Source: Manduca sexta (lineage: Eukaryota > Arthropoda > Insecta > Lepidoptera > Sphingidae). From it: a DNA stretch of 64,000 nucleotides. The stretch is from positions 2,418,001 through 2,482,000 of the forward strand of contig NC_051129.1 of assembly GCF_014839805.1 (NCBI RefSeq), given 5' to 3'. The notes under the pieces were generated by a model. It had not been told where the DNA came from. It ran no database searches and saw nothing but the letters and a program-made list of their open reading frames with translations. The position numbers and the translations under genes are program-made. How positions within the stretch are numbered: the first letter of the stretch is position 1; each line of letters begins with the position of its first letter. Below are positions 24,741 to 38,209 of the stretch, one piece after another.

Positions 24741-27700
24741 TATTTCTGTTGTTGTTTCATACTATTTCTTTTTATATTGACTTTTTTTAGTTTACCCTAG
24801 TCTCGAAAAGTACCCCTTTGCTTCATTCTGAAAAGAATTTAATTATTACTTTTATCTTAAAAAAACTCATTCACGCGTATAAATAAAGCTAGTATAATAA
24901 ACTATCTTCTTAGGAAAAATTATCGCTCATTAACATGCAGCGCTGTGACACTAGTATAAGGACCTCCACTATCAACGCGACTTTTGTGTTCAAAATATTT
25001 GCCCCCGTTATTCAAAATCAAGCAATTATATTAACCACATACATCAATCAATTGTTAATTTGCTGTCCTGGTTCGCAATAATTGGCAACATTTGCGGATG
25101 TTCGTACGGTCTTACAATGGTATACAATTAGAATAAGATAAGTAATTTCCGGTACTATTTCAAATAACTGATTTTGTACGCTAGTTTTTTTTCATGTCCC
25201 ACCGCTGGGATACTTACAGCGTCTTCCCCCCTCTGATTATGGTGGGTAGACAGTCCCCGGCCTGTTCAATTCCGTTTAGATGACGAATGTTAGAGGCGTG
25301 TTTGCAAATCACACATTTAGAAATACACGCGTTTTGCGCGCGTCAGGATATGAACACCCAGATCAAAATTCAAAGTACGCGCGTTCAACTTATCATCTCA
25401 CATGTGAACGAGGTTTCAGCTAACCTGAAACACGCCGTATCTTAATAATTATAACCAACCCTAACAATATATGTACTTTATAAATATAACTAAAAGTATC
25501 TATAAATGGTCCTTCAAAGCTACCCACCAACAATTACATTTAAAAAAATACATGTCAATCTCCCAATGCAAACAGCCTGAATAAGCTCTCTAAGAAGTGT
25601 CCACAGACTCACAGGAAGCCATAGTATGTCAAACTTGTGAAACATTTCAGTTTTCAGAGGTCATTCACACTGCTTAGAATTTCGGCTAACGACGTCTCAT
25701 TAACTGAACCTTATCTTGAAGGAGCTAAGGTTTATTTTCAGTCGGCGGCAATGAATGCAAAGTTGCTCTCAAGGCGACCTCTATTCTTTTCGAGTTTAGG
25801 TTTATTTTGTTTGCACTAAGGTCCTTTGCAGCTTCGAATATGAAAGGAAAGAGCTTTTTCCATAAATGCTGGCTGTTTAAAATGCTAAGATTTAATGAGA
25901 GGTGTTGCCAGGTTCAGAATTACTTTGTTAATTGGTTCAGAGTTAATTGTTGTCGTTAAAATGTTGTAATAGCACAACAATATAAATTGATTATCGGTCA
26001 TAATTAATATTAATTTTAATTTGAAGGTTGTGGTTTCAAGCCTATTATAAAGTTACAGTGTTTTACTGACAAACCTTGGAAGTTAATTTTCTTGAAATAT
26101 TCGGTTAGTTGATGCAAAAATTTATGAAATATTGTTATGAAATTAATAACGTAATAACTATTTTTTTCAATTAAATTACTATACTTATTAAATAAATGCT
26201 GTTACACATCTGTATATAGTGACTAGACTCGTCCATAAGTAATTTGAATTGAACATTTAGTCTCTTAACTGTTGGTGTGCCATTAAATAAGTAAGTAAAT
26301 TACATTACTAATCAGTTTTTAATAAGTTGAGAATATTATAGTCAGATTTATCTCCTCTCCGCTCTTATTCCGCAGGGGATTTATAGAACTCATATTGAAA
26401 CCGTGTTTTAAAAACATACTCACGCCTTTAACTCCTCATTTTCGCCATTCGTATTCCGTCCCATGATGTGATAGGGGCGATCGCCATATCAGGCTCAAAT
26501 TCCAGACTCCGCCATGATACTAAGTAAGAAAACCCTATACTTTGCCCGATCTGAAGAACCCGAGACCTCACTGCGGTCGACCCGTAAAACAACTACTCCA
26601 CTGAGGCAGTCTGTTGTGTTCTACATTCAAAATAAAGTTTTGAGCCAATTAGACGGCTCAAAACATCCCTCACATTACTGCTGCGCCTAAGATTTTCGGT
26701 GTACTTTTACGCGTGCTATATTTTAGGCTTTCACTGGCATCGGTAAATATTTCAAACCAACAACTATATTCTGCAATATAAGTGGACGTTTTTTTCAATA
26801 TTTTCTCTATTTTTTTGTATATTCTATATAAATTTTATATAATATCACAGAAAATGAACATAAGAGCTATATTTAACTATAATAAATAATAAATAACTAA
26901 ACCATTTTTTAAAATTAGCTAAACTTAATTCATATTACATTAATGAAAGTATAAAATAACGACATCTAGCGGCACATAGCAAAACTACTTTCAAGCTCAT
27001 TCAAATCCACTCACCTTATGTCAACAAAATTAACTGCAATGCATTGCAAAAACTCTACCGTTCGCGTGCGCCATTACGTTAACAAAAAACACAGTTCATT
27101 GATCCCCAGTTATTTATTACCTTTACGTTTAATTTAATGAGTGTAGTTAGCACGCGAGCTTCCCTGCTCTCTTAAGTGGCTGAGAGATTTTTTCTGTATT
27201 GTTTAATTGGGGTAGATTTGCATCTACAAGCTGGGAGGGATTTGAGATGTTTACACGCGAATTGGGTAATGTTTCTTGTCTTTAACATAGTTTTATAAGA
27301 AATAATTAACGACAAATAGGTTAATTGGGTCACCTAGTGAAATAGGCCATCTCTATACATAGAGTTGATACTAGTAAAGCTACCCTTGGGGTGAGCTTTA
27401 GTGGGTCTACAATACCTTCAAACTATCTTTATGGTAAAGGCGACGATGGCATCCCAGCATTTCAGGCATGTGCAGAATACAACAAAAAAAGGATAATAAA
27501 AATTTATTACCTAATTATCTACATACGTCTATTATTTCTAACCATAGTAACATTATAGAATTATAAAGGCAGAAGAAAGCGGCTCAGCGCATGCCGACTG
27601 GAACAGTAGTCCATTATCCCTGAGTATAACAAAAAACACCATTTAATTAATAACCGAAACATAATGCACTAACCATTAAACCCTAAACAAGATCGAGACG

Positions 27701-28315
27701 AAATAAGGCGCTGTTCATCAGAGTTAATGCATCATTGAGACGGTGGGTATAAAAACAAAAGAATGTCCGTAGACGGCACTTGACCAGCCCGAAGAGAGTT
27801 CTATTTTTAAGATTATGCGCCGCAAGCGACACTCGGCTGACGAAGCGTGCTCTCACAATGACTGCACTTAATTAAATCTTACGTGCGACGCTGCATAATC
27901 AAGTGTTTGTACCTATATCGGCGTGTCTTTCTTTTATAATGGCTTTTGCCCGCGACTCCGTTCGCGTGGAAGTACTGGTCCATTGACCAGGTATTCTCCC
28001 AACTGGAATGTAAAGCCGTTGTGTTCTACATACCCGATTCCTTTACATAGCTGTACCTATCAATTGATCTTCTAATCACCTACACTTTTATTTAAAGGCC
28101 TTATAGATATCAACTCAGTTTCGCTCTTAAGAGCGATATCAGCAAAGACGTTGTTAAATTAAAGTCACCATCTTAATATCCTCTCTATAAACAGATATCA
28201 ACATCTCAAGTTATATTTTAAGTCACAGGATATATATTTTGTCAGTTGAGTTTTGTTTATGAAAGAATGCCAACTAAGCTGAAATTAAGCTAAATGAGAA
28301 CTTAAGCTTTGATTA
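24741..28315. other. AT-rich non-coding
   Basis: It contains a SINE-like piece at 25,195-25,250, the SINE-A copy at 26,430 and a Rep-E-like motif at 27,945-27,990. There are no supported exons. Confidence 0.45.
26430..26612 (-). mobile_element. SINE-A copy, diverged
   Basis: It contains CCGTCCCATGATGTGATAGG, ATCGCCATATCAGGC and the head complement CTCCACTGAGGCAGT in reverse orientation. Confidence 0.8.
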
Positions 28316-28645
28316 TAATATAATAATATCAGTCCTGTATTATATACTGTCCCACTGTTGGGCACGGGCCTCCTCTACTACTGAGAGGGATTAGGCCTTA
28401 GTCCACAACGCTGGCCAAGTGCGGATTGGTAGACTTCACACACCTACGAAATTTCTATAGAGAACTTCTCAGGTATGCAGGTTTCGTTAAAGCAAGCGAT
28501 AATTCACAAAGAATACACACATACTTTTACAAAAATCAGAGGTGTGTGCGCTTGGGTTTTGAATCTGCGGACATTCGTCTCGGCAGTCCGTTCCACAACC
28601 AACTAGGCTATCGCCTAGTTTTAGTTTTAAGGCTATCGCCGCTTT
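28316..28645 (-). mobile_element. SINE-B copy, with small internal deletion and duplicated head
   Basis: It carries all family blocks except about 20 bp around the ATGTTTTCC segment. The head motif GGCTATCGCC is present twice (near 28,606 and 28,631), suggesting a local duplication. Confidence 0.85.
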
Positions 28646-29997
28646 GATTATGAAATAGTTCAATACATTAAATGTCTACTTGGGATCCTAGTTACAGATA
28701 AGATTGATTTATTAATAAGAGCATGCTCACTACTCCATCGATTAGCATATTTTGAAAAACCAACATCATACAGTATACATTATCCCCTCACCTTCAACCC
28801 GAGCTGGCTAATTTGTGTTACCTTATGCCTTGCATTCCTTAAGAATTTTACCCTAAATTTAAAATGTCCGTAACTTTATTTATTTATTGGCATAATTTGA
28901 AAAGTCAGAATCAAATAATATCTAAACCAATAATTATGAACAGAAAAGTTCTTTAATATTTGATTCATTTGGTACTTCTTACGTCAGATCATTGATCTGT
29001 TTTAATCGTAAATAGCTCAGCAAATAAGATGAAATATTTGTACGCTTATAACCTCCAAACGTCTGCACCAAATTGGATAAATCTCTTTTTTATGTGTTCG
29101 ATATTGCCAGGAGAAGGTTTGTATAAAAAAAATATAGAAAAAATAATAGCAAATATTTAAATCTCAAGAAGTCAGTGTGCGAATGTGACCGAAAACTATG
29201 AAACGTCTAAATTTTAACTTTTAGACAGTATTGACGGCAAAAAATATGGTGGTACAGTTAGTTATAAACAAACCTCATATCACTTAAAGTCGATCTATGC
29301 CACAATAATATGATTAGTAAAATAACTAAATAGTAATAAATAAATACAAGTAAAAATAACTAAATACAAGTACATGTTTGTGAACTATACTTAAAACCAC
29401 CGCTTACGGTACGTTCCAATCGCCGCCCACTACATAGATTTTCAAATGATTTGAATAAACTCCCGACGATGCATAGATAACCATTAGATTGCATTTTTCG
29501 CAGCAAAAAGCATCATTAAGGTTATAAATAAACATGAGCATTCAACTTCCTTGAGCACTGACCAAATATGAATTGAGTTAATCATTAAATTATCATTCGC
29601 AGACGTCCGACCCTGTGAATCACTAGACAATAAAATATGAATATGGATTTGCGTTTTAATTTGATATTCAGACAAAATTTAATCATTGTTTAAAGTAATT
29701 AAATTAATTCGCATCGTAATACTTGCATTAAATGCATTGTTTTAACAGACATTATTATTATTAAATTGTAAAGAATTTTTGGCACATTTTTGACGTATGG
29801 CGTATATACGTACGTTTTTGGCCATTCAGTTTTTTCAATAATTTTTATTGCTCCTTAAATTGGGATGCCGACGTAATTCTAGCAATTATCGATACAATAT
29901 CTCACGTTATTCGCATGTTTTACTGGGTCTGTATGCTACATCCTCATCAGATAACTTATTTTAGTCTGTGGCTTGTCTCACAAGAATATTGGTTTAC

Positions 29998-30158
29998 TGA
30001 AATAAAACTATTTTACGGATTTTATCGTGATTTTGTTTATATTATAATTTTTTGTCGATATTTTGAAGTCATTACAGACTTGTGGTCACGGAGCGGCCTG
30101 GCATCTGGAAAAAAATATTAAATGAAAAAAACCGCACCGGTAAAAAAGTTTTATTTCA
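29998..30158. repeat. Rep-G, repeat with inverted ends
   Basis: The ends TGAAATAAAACTATTTTAC (29,998-30,016) and 30,140-30,158 pair at 18 of 19 positions. CTCTAACATTCGCGTAATCA follows, a motif also found after the two other copies. Confidence 0.65.
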
Positions 30159-30962
30159 ATCTCTAACATTCGCGTAATCATAATTAAAAATAGTTTATAT
30201 CACACAACCCACACTGCTCATTCATTGTAGGTTGTAGTTGAATTTACGCCCACTACCTTCACTTTACCAATCTGGTGGGATATATCATCAATCATTAACA
30301 CTGACAACAGCCCCAGGACTGGAACTTTAATGTAGGAGACTTTCCCGCCCTCACACCCACCACTACAACTCCTGTAAGCCAGGATCAGCAGTGGCACGCA
30401 TTTTATGATACCGAGCAGTGAAGCTCGGCGAGTCTCAGGGAAAACTAATATGTCATTATCCCGCAACGAAATTAATCAAATAGAAAGATAGGGAGGAGTT
30501 GGAAATATTAATTGTCCACTTCCCTCCAGAGCAATGCGGGTGACAAAATCATGTAATGTAATCAAAATTTAATGTAGGGTCAGAATTATAAGTAATGCTT
30601 TATGTTCACTCGGATTAAATCAGCGTGAGGTACTAAGGCCGAAATCCTGAGTCGTAAATGTAGCCCGTGCCTAGCAGTGGGATATTTATTTACTCCTAAT
30701 TTACATTAAAAGGAAACACCAGAGATCAAGGGGCTGGGAGAGATGAAGGAGGAGGTCTTTTTTTGTAAACGTCAGCTATCACTCTTAACAGCTAACACAC
30801 GTCAACCTGACATTTGCAGGAACGCCACCACAGACTCTCAAAACACTGTTTGCTACAAGTATAAGACTAGTAAGACGCAATAGCTCTTTATTATAAACTA
30901 TAAAATGTACAAATAGCAAACCTATTAGTAACAGTGAGTCGGCCAGGCAATCTTGCAACAAG

Positions 30963-31106
30963 AAGTCCCGGGGCTGTCTCATAAGGCCACCGCGGGTTTT
31001 GGTCGGTATGCCGGTGGGTATACATGGATTAGGACCTCCCTATGATGTTATACTTCCGAGCGTGGACATTGGACCGTAAGACTGGTGAAACCAACATAAC
31101 CGTCCG
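30963..31106 (+). repeat. Rep-D copy
   Basis: It has TCCCGGGGCTGTCTCATAAG, ACCGCGGGTTTTGGTCGG, TCCGAGCGTGGACATTGG and AAGACTGGTGAAACC, collinear with the inverted copy at 12.5 kb. Confidence 0.65.
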
Positions 31107-31741
31107 CCAAGTGGTGGTAACGATAAGGCGTTTTTTCCCCGCAAAAAACGGCAATCTTATTCACTTCAAGACGTTAGTTTGACCTACAGCAACAATTATA
31201 AACTAGCTCAGCGTACGAAATGCAATCCCAATCGACACTTCTCGGTTTTCGGTGATACATTCCTAGTACCATTGTTGAGCCGGGTAATATCCTAGAGACA
31301 AAGCTATTTGGAATTTTTACTGCTCGATATACATTCTATCCACCCGTTTAACACAAGTCGTGAAGCCAACCAAACGTCTCAGGACGGCCATTGTATAATT
31401 TGCTTTGTGTATCTTTTTTGCCGGTCATACTCCGTGCATCTTATCTATTTAATCAATCTTTAATAGTGTGGCGAAAAACTTTTTATTACTGCACCAGTTT
31501 ACGCTTGTAATGAAGGAATTATTTTCCTTATACCTAAGTAGGTTTTTCTTGTTAAAAATTTTGTTTGTAATGGATTTTCGCTTTTGTCGCCATTTGCGTT
31601 AATTCCCCTTACGTGGTTAGATATGAAACAACAGATAACATAAATACTATTACTTATAAAATAGAAAAGAATGAATGATCTTAAAACATTACAGCTGAGA
31701 TTTTCTTTAATCATAGCTAAGGATTCTAGATGCAGTCACTT

Positions 31742-31985
31742 TTGCTGGTGGTAGGATATATTTTATATCCGCCCAGATACCGACCACCATAACAGGTTAA
31801 AACCCGCCTTAGTGGCCCACGTAAGTATATCGCATTCCAAGCTCAGCCTGTGTACATTGTTCTAACAGGCCGACATAATTGTGTCTGACAGCGGAGGGGT
31901 AATCATCTCTCGTCAGTCGACATTCTATCGGACTTGACGGTAAGTGAAGTGGGGTCACATTGTCGTGTACGTATTAAAATAACTT
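31742..31985 (+). repeat. Rep-C copy
   Basis: It begins GCTGGTGGTAGGATATATTT and ends around AGTGGGGTCACATTGTCGTG. It is immediately upstream of the RTE LINE end at 32,022. Confidence 0.8.
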
Positions 31986-32021
31986 TCTGATACCATTATC
32001 AGTTCACTATTCCATCGTACA

Positions 32022-32196
32022 TCGTAGTATCCGGGAGATGCAGCGTAGGCAGGCCCCCCACGAGATGGAGCGACGATCTGGTGAGGGTCGCCGGAGTCCG
32101 ATGGATGAGGGCCGCCCAGAACCGGTCCCTGTGGCGCTCAATGGGGGAGGCCTATGTCCAGCAGTGGACGATTCCCGGCTGAAATGATGATGATGT
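32022..32196 (+). mobile_element. RTE-clade LINE, 5'-truncated 3' end with 12-bp target duplication
   Basis: Only the last 175 bp of a non-LTR retrotransposon remain. The frame SVGRPPTRWSDDLVRVAG ... GEAYVQQWTIPG-stop is the C-terminal end of the endonuclease/reverse transcriptase as known in lepidopteran RTE elements. A (TGA)n tail follows. TTCCATCGTACA repeats flank it at 32,010-32,021 and 32,197-32,208, so this is one short insertion and not a larger decayed gene. Confidence 0.88.
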
Positions 32197-32208
32197 TTCC
32201 ATCGTACA

Positions 32209-34500
32209 ACAGTTAAAGCTAATACCAGAAACACACTCAACAAGTCCTCACAAGATTGGCTTCCGAGTTGCAAGTTGCTTTGTTGCCAATGTCGAATGTC
32301 GGTTTTTCAATTAAACAATAAACACTTTCAGCGACACGCTCGCGCACCTGTAGAAGGTCGAAGGTTTGCAGGTTCCAAGCGTGTAGTTGTCGCATAATAT
32401 TTCCTATTTCAAACCAAAGCAATGACATTGGTGGCGGTCGCAAACTCAGTACCTACGTAACATGTTTATGCAGTATAATGCATTCATTTGATATTTTAAT
32501 AGTGAATGTCACTGACCAATGTCACACGAAAGAGGTTATGTTGCCTACACGTTTCTAAATGTCATATTATTTATTTCCCTTGGCTGTTTGGAAAAACCAT
32601 CTATTAGGCATTGAAGTTGTGTATCAATGAACCCTATGTAAAAATTCCATGACGTTATGCCATGAAGTTCGTCACGAATGATTGCGGTGTTAGTTGCTGA
32701 AACTGGACTGAGGGTACTTTGATATGAAATGATATGATTTATTTTTAAACCCTAAAATGTTAAACATTATTTAGATTCCATCAATATTAACTCTATCACC
32801 AGTTTGGAAAGCAGTTCTCACCAGAGAAGAATGGGTAAAAAGCTCTGGTATGGCTCTTTTCAAAAGTTATAAACTGTACATAATGAAGACATATACATCT
32901 TTGGTGGTCCAAAGTATGTTTCTACATGATCTAAGTGATTCTGTAATAATTAAACATAGTAAAACCAATATTTACTCTACTTGTGAATAAACTACTTAAA
33001 AATAACTAAATGTGATTCTGTATTTTGATACTTAGACCAAATTTGTTCTCTTATAATATATTGCATTTTAAGGTTATAAAAAGCAGTCAACCTTGATTTA
33101 AAAATTATGCATATCATATTATTATAGATGTCTTTCTCTACGACACACATCCATACCCGTATGAGTTATTAGAAAAATAAACCAAATAAATTTACAACCG
33201 ATTCGTAGTGTAAATGAAAGTGAAATTGTATTAGGCTTATTCTATAAACAAATTCAATACCAACAGCATACCTGTTACAGTCTTTAATGCCAATTATTGC
33301 TGTAACAATAGCAGTAAAGTCTACCATAATAATATGCAGAAAAGAGAGGAATAACCATGCAATACAGTGAACTAAGAATTCTTAATCCTTCCCTCAATTA
33401 CACCCACAGTTTCCACAATTCCGAGTATTAACAATGATAAACAATAACCTTTTAGTATGTTTATTGAATAGCATAACCACTCAAGTACCATGTTCATTTG
33501 ACACATAGAATCGCGTGCGCATCCCTGACTGGAGAGTCCCGGCGGCCATTAGCATTTGTCGTGGGGCAGCGTGGCCCAAAATAGCGCACCGCCGCGTCAC
33601 CACTGCGCTTCGTTTGGTTTATGGCCAGTTATTGCGCGCCATAATTACCGCGCGGCGACGTTACAGAGATTTGTGAAACGTCACTTTTGGCGCGAAATGG
33701 ACCGATTTGACAGATGCTTTGCCGCCATAATGGCCGAGTTGAAAAATGTATTCCAATTTATGCAGGTTATTTTATGATTTTGATTACTGCTAATTGCAAT
33801 TTAAGTTGTAGATACCTTTAAAAGGTTAACATACGTTTTTATACTGCATAACTTTGTATTAAAAATGTACTATATGTGTAATAGTAACTCTAATAAATAA
33901 AAAAAAATGTGTCTAGAAACCCGAAAGTATACGTCTCGTAATTCTTATAATGTCCGATTGCATACTTACTTATGTTATAGAAAAGGGCGGATTATCAGTT
34001 CAACATGGTGCTTTGATCACCAGCAACTGTCATCCAACTATTACTAAATTACTTAAATAATCACTTTTTTTCTATACATATTCTTCGAACATGACATTTA
34101 CAGCAGAAATAGAGATCTATTTTAAAAATATAGTCATAAAAATTGCTGAGATAGTGCAATATAATTAATTACTCATCGATTTTAAAAATCTATGTTCTTT
34201 AAAATAGCAATGTATCATTCGTGTGTATTAAATTGTCCCCAATAATAGCTTTAGTATATTGTTGTTACCAGCTTTAAATTAAATATACTTCTATAAAATC
34301 AAAAAACATAAAAACATCATTGGAATACCCGTGTGTGACTTTGAAAAAGCGATTTAAATATTTTATGCACAAAATATATAAATGTTGATATAAAATTTAA
34401 ATATAACGTTTGCACGTGAGTGTTTGTTTGAAGTTATATTATTTTGCATTTAATTTCCGTGATTAAAATTACAATCTTAATGAAATAAAATTATATAGTG
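32209..34500. other. AT-rich non-coding with one GC-rich core
   Basis: The core at 33,540-33,740 repeats GCCATAAT and TTTATGGCC motifs, which resemble Hox/Cad-type sites. It is an enhancer candidate; its 73-codon frame is not convincing. Confidence 0.35.
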
Positions 34501-34515
34501 TGTACTATTTACGTA

Positions 34516-34780
34516 CGACTGCCTCGGTGGCGTAGTTGTATTGCATGTCTGGTACAATAGCGCTCTGAGGTCCTGGGTTCGAATCCCGGGTCAGGCAAAG
34601 TGATATTTGGGTTTTTCTGCTCAGTATCAGCCCGGAGTCTGAAATTTGTGCCCGATATGGCGATAGGCTCGCCCCCTATCACATCATGGGACGGAACATA
34701 CTTGGCGCAAAGTGGGTGCCCTAGTTGCGCCTCGGCATACCCCTTCGGGGATAAAATGCGTGATGTTATGTATGTATGTA
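34516..34780 (+). mobile_element. SINE-A, full-length tRNA-derived copy with 15-bp target duplication
   Basis: This is a short retroelement transcribed by RNA polymerase III. It has an A-box-like GGTGGCGTAGTTG and a B-box GGTTCGAATCC near the 5' end, a body, and an (ATGT)n tail. Perfect 15-bp direct repeats (TGTACTATTTACGTA) flank it at 34,501-34,515 and 34,781-34,795, showing a recent insertion. Confidence 0.9.
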
Positions 34781-35149
34781 TGTACTATTTACGTATATTT
34801 AATGCTATTGCATAAAGCCCCTTATCTCTAGAACTACTCTTTAGATTCTAAAAATTCTTCTCTTAGAGGTGGCTACATTATCCCTAGCTGCTAGGCTAAT
34901 TTTATTCTAAAAATGGAATTTTATATAGACGAATCCACGATCAAAACCTAGTGAGAGCTATGGATAAGATCTTAGAATTGAATCACCTTGCTCATCCTAG
35001 CTAGCTGTTAACATATTCTTTGTATTATTTAAGTATAATATACGACCGTCTATCAAGGAGTTTTTTTAAAATACACGTACTTTTCTTCAGCGAAAACGCT
35101 CACTAATCATAGAAGTAGTTAAAAAAATACCATAGTTATCCATATTACT

Positions 35150-35375
35150 TAACTTTTGCTCGCAACTTCGCCCGCGTGAAGGAGTTTTTCGGAATACATA
35201 ATTTTCCGACTTGATATCTATCGTTATATTATGATCAAAATCACCATATACTGCAGCTTAAGTGATATTCTGATGTATGACCATGTACATGCAATATTAC
35301 TGTTAAGTTTCATCCATATCCGTTCAGTAGTCTTTCCGTGAAAGATCTATCCATCCTTACAAAATTTCGCATTTA
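35150..35375 (+). repeat. Rep-E fragment (LINE 3'-end type)
   Basis: CTCGCAACTTCGCCCGCGTG opens it, and CATCCATATCCGTTCAGTAG with TCTTTCCGTGAAAG closes it. Confidence 0.65.
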
Positions 35376-35490
35376 TAATATTAGTAGAATATATCACACG
35401 AATGACTTCGCTCCCGCTTATGATTTTGTTGAATACTAAATATAGTATTTTTAATAACTATCGTAATACTAAACAGTTTTATCGTTGCCA

Positions 35491-35590
35491 GTTTAATATC
35501 AGCCCTGTATTATATACTGTCCCACTGTAGGGCACGGGTCTCCTCTACTACTGAGAGGGATTAGTCCTTAGTCCACCACGCTTGCCTTAC
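35491..35590 (-). mobile_element. SINE-B 3'-end fragment
   Basis: It has only the tail-side 100 bp (AATATCAGCCCTGTATTATA through CCACGCTTGCC). Confidence 0.8.
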
Positions 35591-38153
35591 AAAGGCCTAA
35601 TAACTTTGTGAATTAAATAAAAAACCTTAGCGAAGGCAGACTAAGTCATCAGTAACCAATGAGTCACAAAGACATTTCTACTGAAACCTTGTGTCATTCA
35701 ATGCCATTTAAACGTGAATATGCTATAAAGCATTTATGTCAATGCAAATAAAAGTCAATTATAATTACTGTTTTACGCGTTATTTTGACTTTGACCAACA
35801 TTATGTGCACTTTCTGTTAGACAACATTCGATAATTAACATAGTTCTGACGGCTGATTTGCAGAACTCACAAAGACCTAAAACTAGACTTAATAGGGTAT
35901 TTGACTATATTTGATTTCAAGCATTTTTATATGTAATAGCAATTAATACAAAAAATAAACCCTTCTGTGAAAACAGCGTTAAAATCCGATGATAAATGAG
36001 GCAGTAATTTCAAATTTGAAATATTGGTACGTGCAGGAGTGGGTGTGGACAAATATGTCTCCAGTACAAATCAGCCAGTGCGTCCGAGGTTGAACTGCTG
36101 TCTAGTATTTACTGTTTAGTATGATACGTGCGATTTTCGAAGGTCTAACATCCAATTTCTATTCCTTTGCTTCAGAACCAATAGCGGATTCATGATTCTT
36201 CTGGCATTTTTTTTCGGGCGTTGGAAATCATTCAACATAATCCATTTGTCTGATACCTATGCACTACAAGCACCCACTAACAATATACTGTTCGTGTTAA
36301 GAACGCTCGAGTGCACTTTTCTATCTGACACCGAGACACCTGTTTTATACAAGCTGTCCAAATCTCTGAGAGCGTCTCGCGACAGCTATATCTGCTTCGT
36401 GTCATGCCACTTCAGCATTTTGATATTAGATTAATGCGTCCCCCCAGCTCTCGACAAGCAATGTAATTTTAGTCTAAATACTTATAATGGAAAATATCAA
36501 GACACATTTTTTATTTCAATTAAAAAAATGATTCACTATAATTCTTCCTAGAAATGTCCTTGAAAACTTATCTACGCATACTTGCTTTCTTTACGCTAAA
36601 TAATAAAACACGATAGTACTTATACAAGTACAAACTTGAGTACAAAGTACACTTTTCTCAGTTAGTGTGTGTGCGGCGTGTAAAGTGCAAATGCACCTTT
36701 ACGCGGCGCAACAACTAATTTTAACAGCCTTGATTTGTCACCGTCTACGACGACTTTTTTCCTTCAGCGCGCTAGGGTTGCTACTCAGTAGTAGTATTTA
36801 ATACAGTACAGTAGTATTTAATTATTTTTTTACAAAGTTTTAAAAAATAAATTTGTTTTTAAAGAGCTTTAAACCTTGTGATAGATGTATAAATATTATA
36901 ACAGCAAGAATTATTGCTAATGTTTAGGTTTACCTTTTATGACATCTTGTATATCATAAGTATATTTGTATCAATAATGTAACTGAGTAGTGTTTTAGGT
37001 AGGATAATTGTCATTTAAATAAATAACAATCATATTAGGTGTGACGTACACATTCAAATCCACGATGCAGTAAAGTTCGTCCTTTTTTGATAATAATAGG
37101 CTGAAAATGCTTCCATCTTACTGAATAGCAAACAAGAAATAACTGCAGCACTCTTGTGACCGTATGGAGACGTAACATCTTACATCATTCCCTATGATTT
37201 TACTATTCTGCATACTGTCACTTGTGGTTTAATCACATTGTCGTACGAAGATAGAAAAAGATTTTTTAAATAGAATTTTATTTATTATCTACTAGTGACA
37301 ACCCTACGCCAGCGTGGTGTTTACAAGCGTTCATTGGTCGCAGATCTCAGGGCTGCGTGCGTTAAGTGCATTGCCCCACACCGAAATAAATTGACGAGAG
37401 TGTCGCGGCGCGGTCGCCGTGCCGGCCCGGCGTACCCGCGAGTCGCGACGCTCTTCACAACTCATGTCGCGGATTTGGGAGGTTTTATGGGGGTCTATTA
37501 TATTCCACTACATGGAGAATGACGGCTTAAAATATAGTGAAAGTTGTAGAGCGAACCCTCGGACATAAATGATCGAAATCATAAGTTGATTAAGCGAGAG
37601 TTAGAACTTCTTAAACATTAATATCTGTGAAAATGTAGAGGCTAATATGGTATTTAAGGAGTAGAAAAACACATAAATATTACTACATGCTAGGTAAATG
37701 AATATTAGTAGGTTGATCATTATAGTTAAAATAATCTTGACTAAGTTCAAAACACTCAAAATTATTTATAAAAATAATACTATTTTAGGTAACAAGAAGA
37801 CTACGTAATTATGATAATGAATTAAAATTAACATAACACTTAAGGTTGCTTGGAAGACATCACAGATTTAAGAATAACAACTTATTTTTTATATTGTAAT
37901 CAGTTAATTTTGGTAACTAAATTATGCAGAAATTCAATTTGTAATTTTTAAGAAGCCAGGAAAAATATTAAACATATAACATAAATAGTAAATAAAGGTA
38001 ATTAAATTGTAGCAGATACTGTTCTAAATTACTATATACCAGTAGCAAGATATGTTGTTCTGTAGCTAGCACTGAAAACAATATAACTGACTATACACAG
38101 TAGTTAGTGTGCTGAAAATGTGTCAAAAAAAGGTACGACTCCGTATCGTTTTA

Positions 38154-38209
38154 TTGTGATTGGTTGAGACTACACGTGACTGACGCATTGGTCTCTCGAC
38201 CAATCACAA
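38154..38209. promoter_or_regulatory. Paired inverted CCAAT boxes around an E-box
   Basis: TTGTGATTGGTTGAGA (38,154-38,169) and TCTCGACCAATCACAA (38,194-38,209) pair at 15 of 16 positions and flank CACGTG. It is promoter-like, but no exon is assigned nearby. Confidence 0.3.

Larger units (their letters stand above)
28646..31741. other. AT-rich non-coding between repeats
   Basis: Besides the Rep-G and Rep-D copies and a SINE tail near 30,650, nothing is recognised. The 82-codon reverse frame at 30,218-30,466 has no known domain. Confidence 0.45.

Noticed and set aside
34560..34600. Possible tRNA gene from the B-box and A-box
   Set aside because: These are the internal promoter of a SINE. No cloverleaf with acceptor stem and anticodon arm can be formed.
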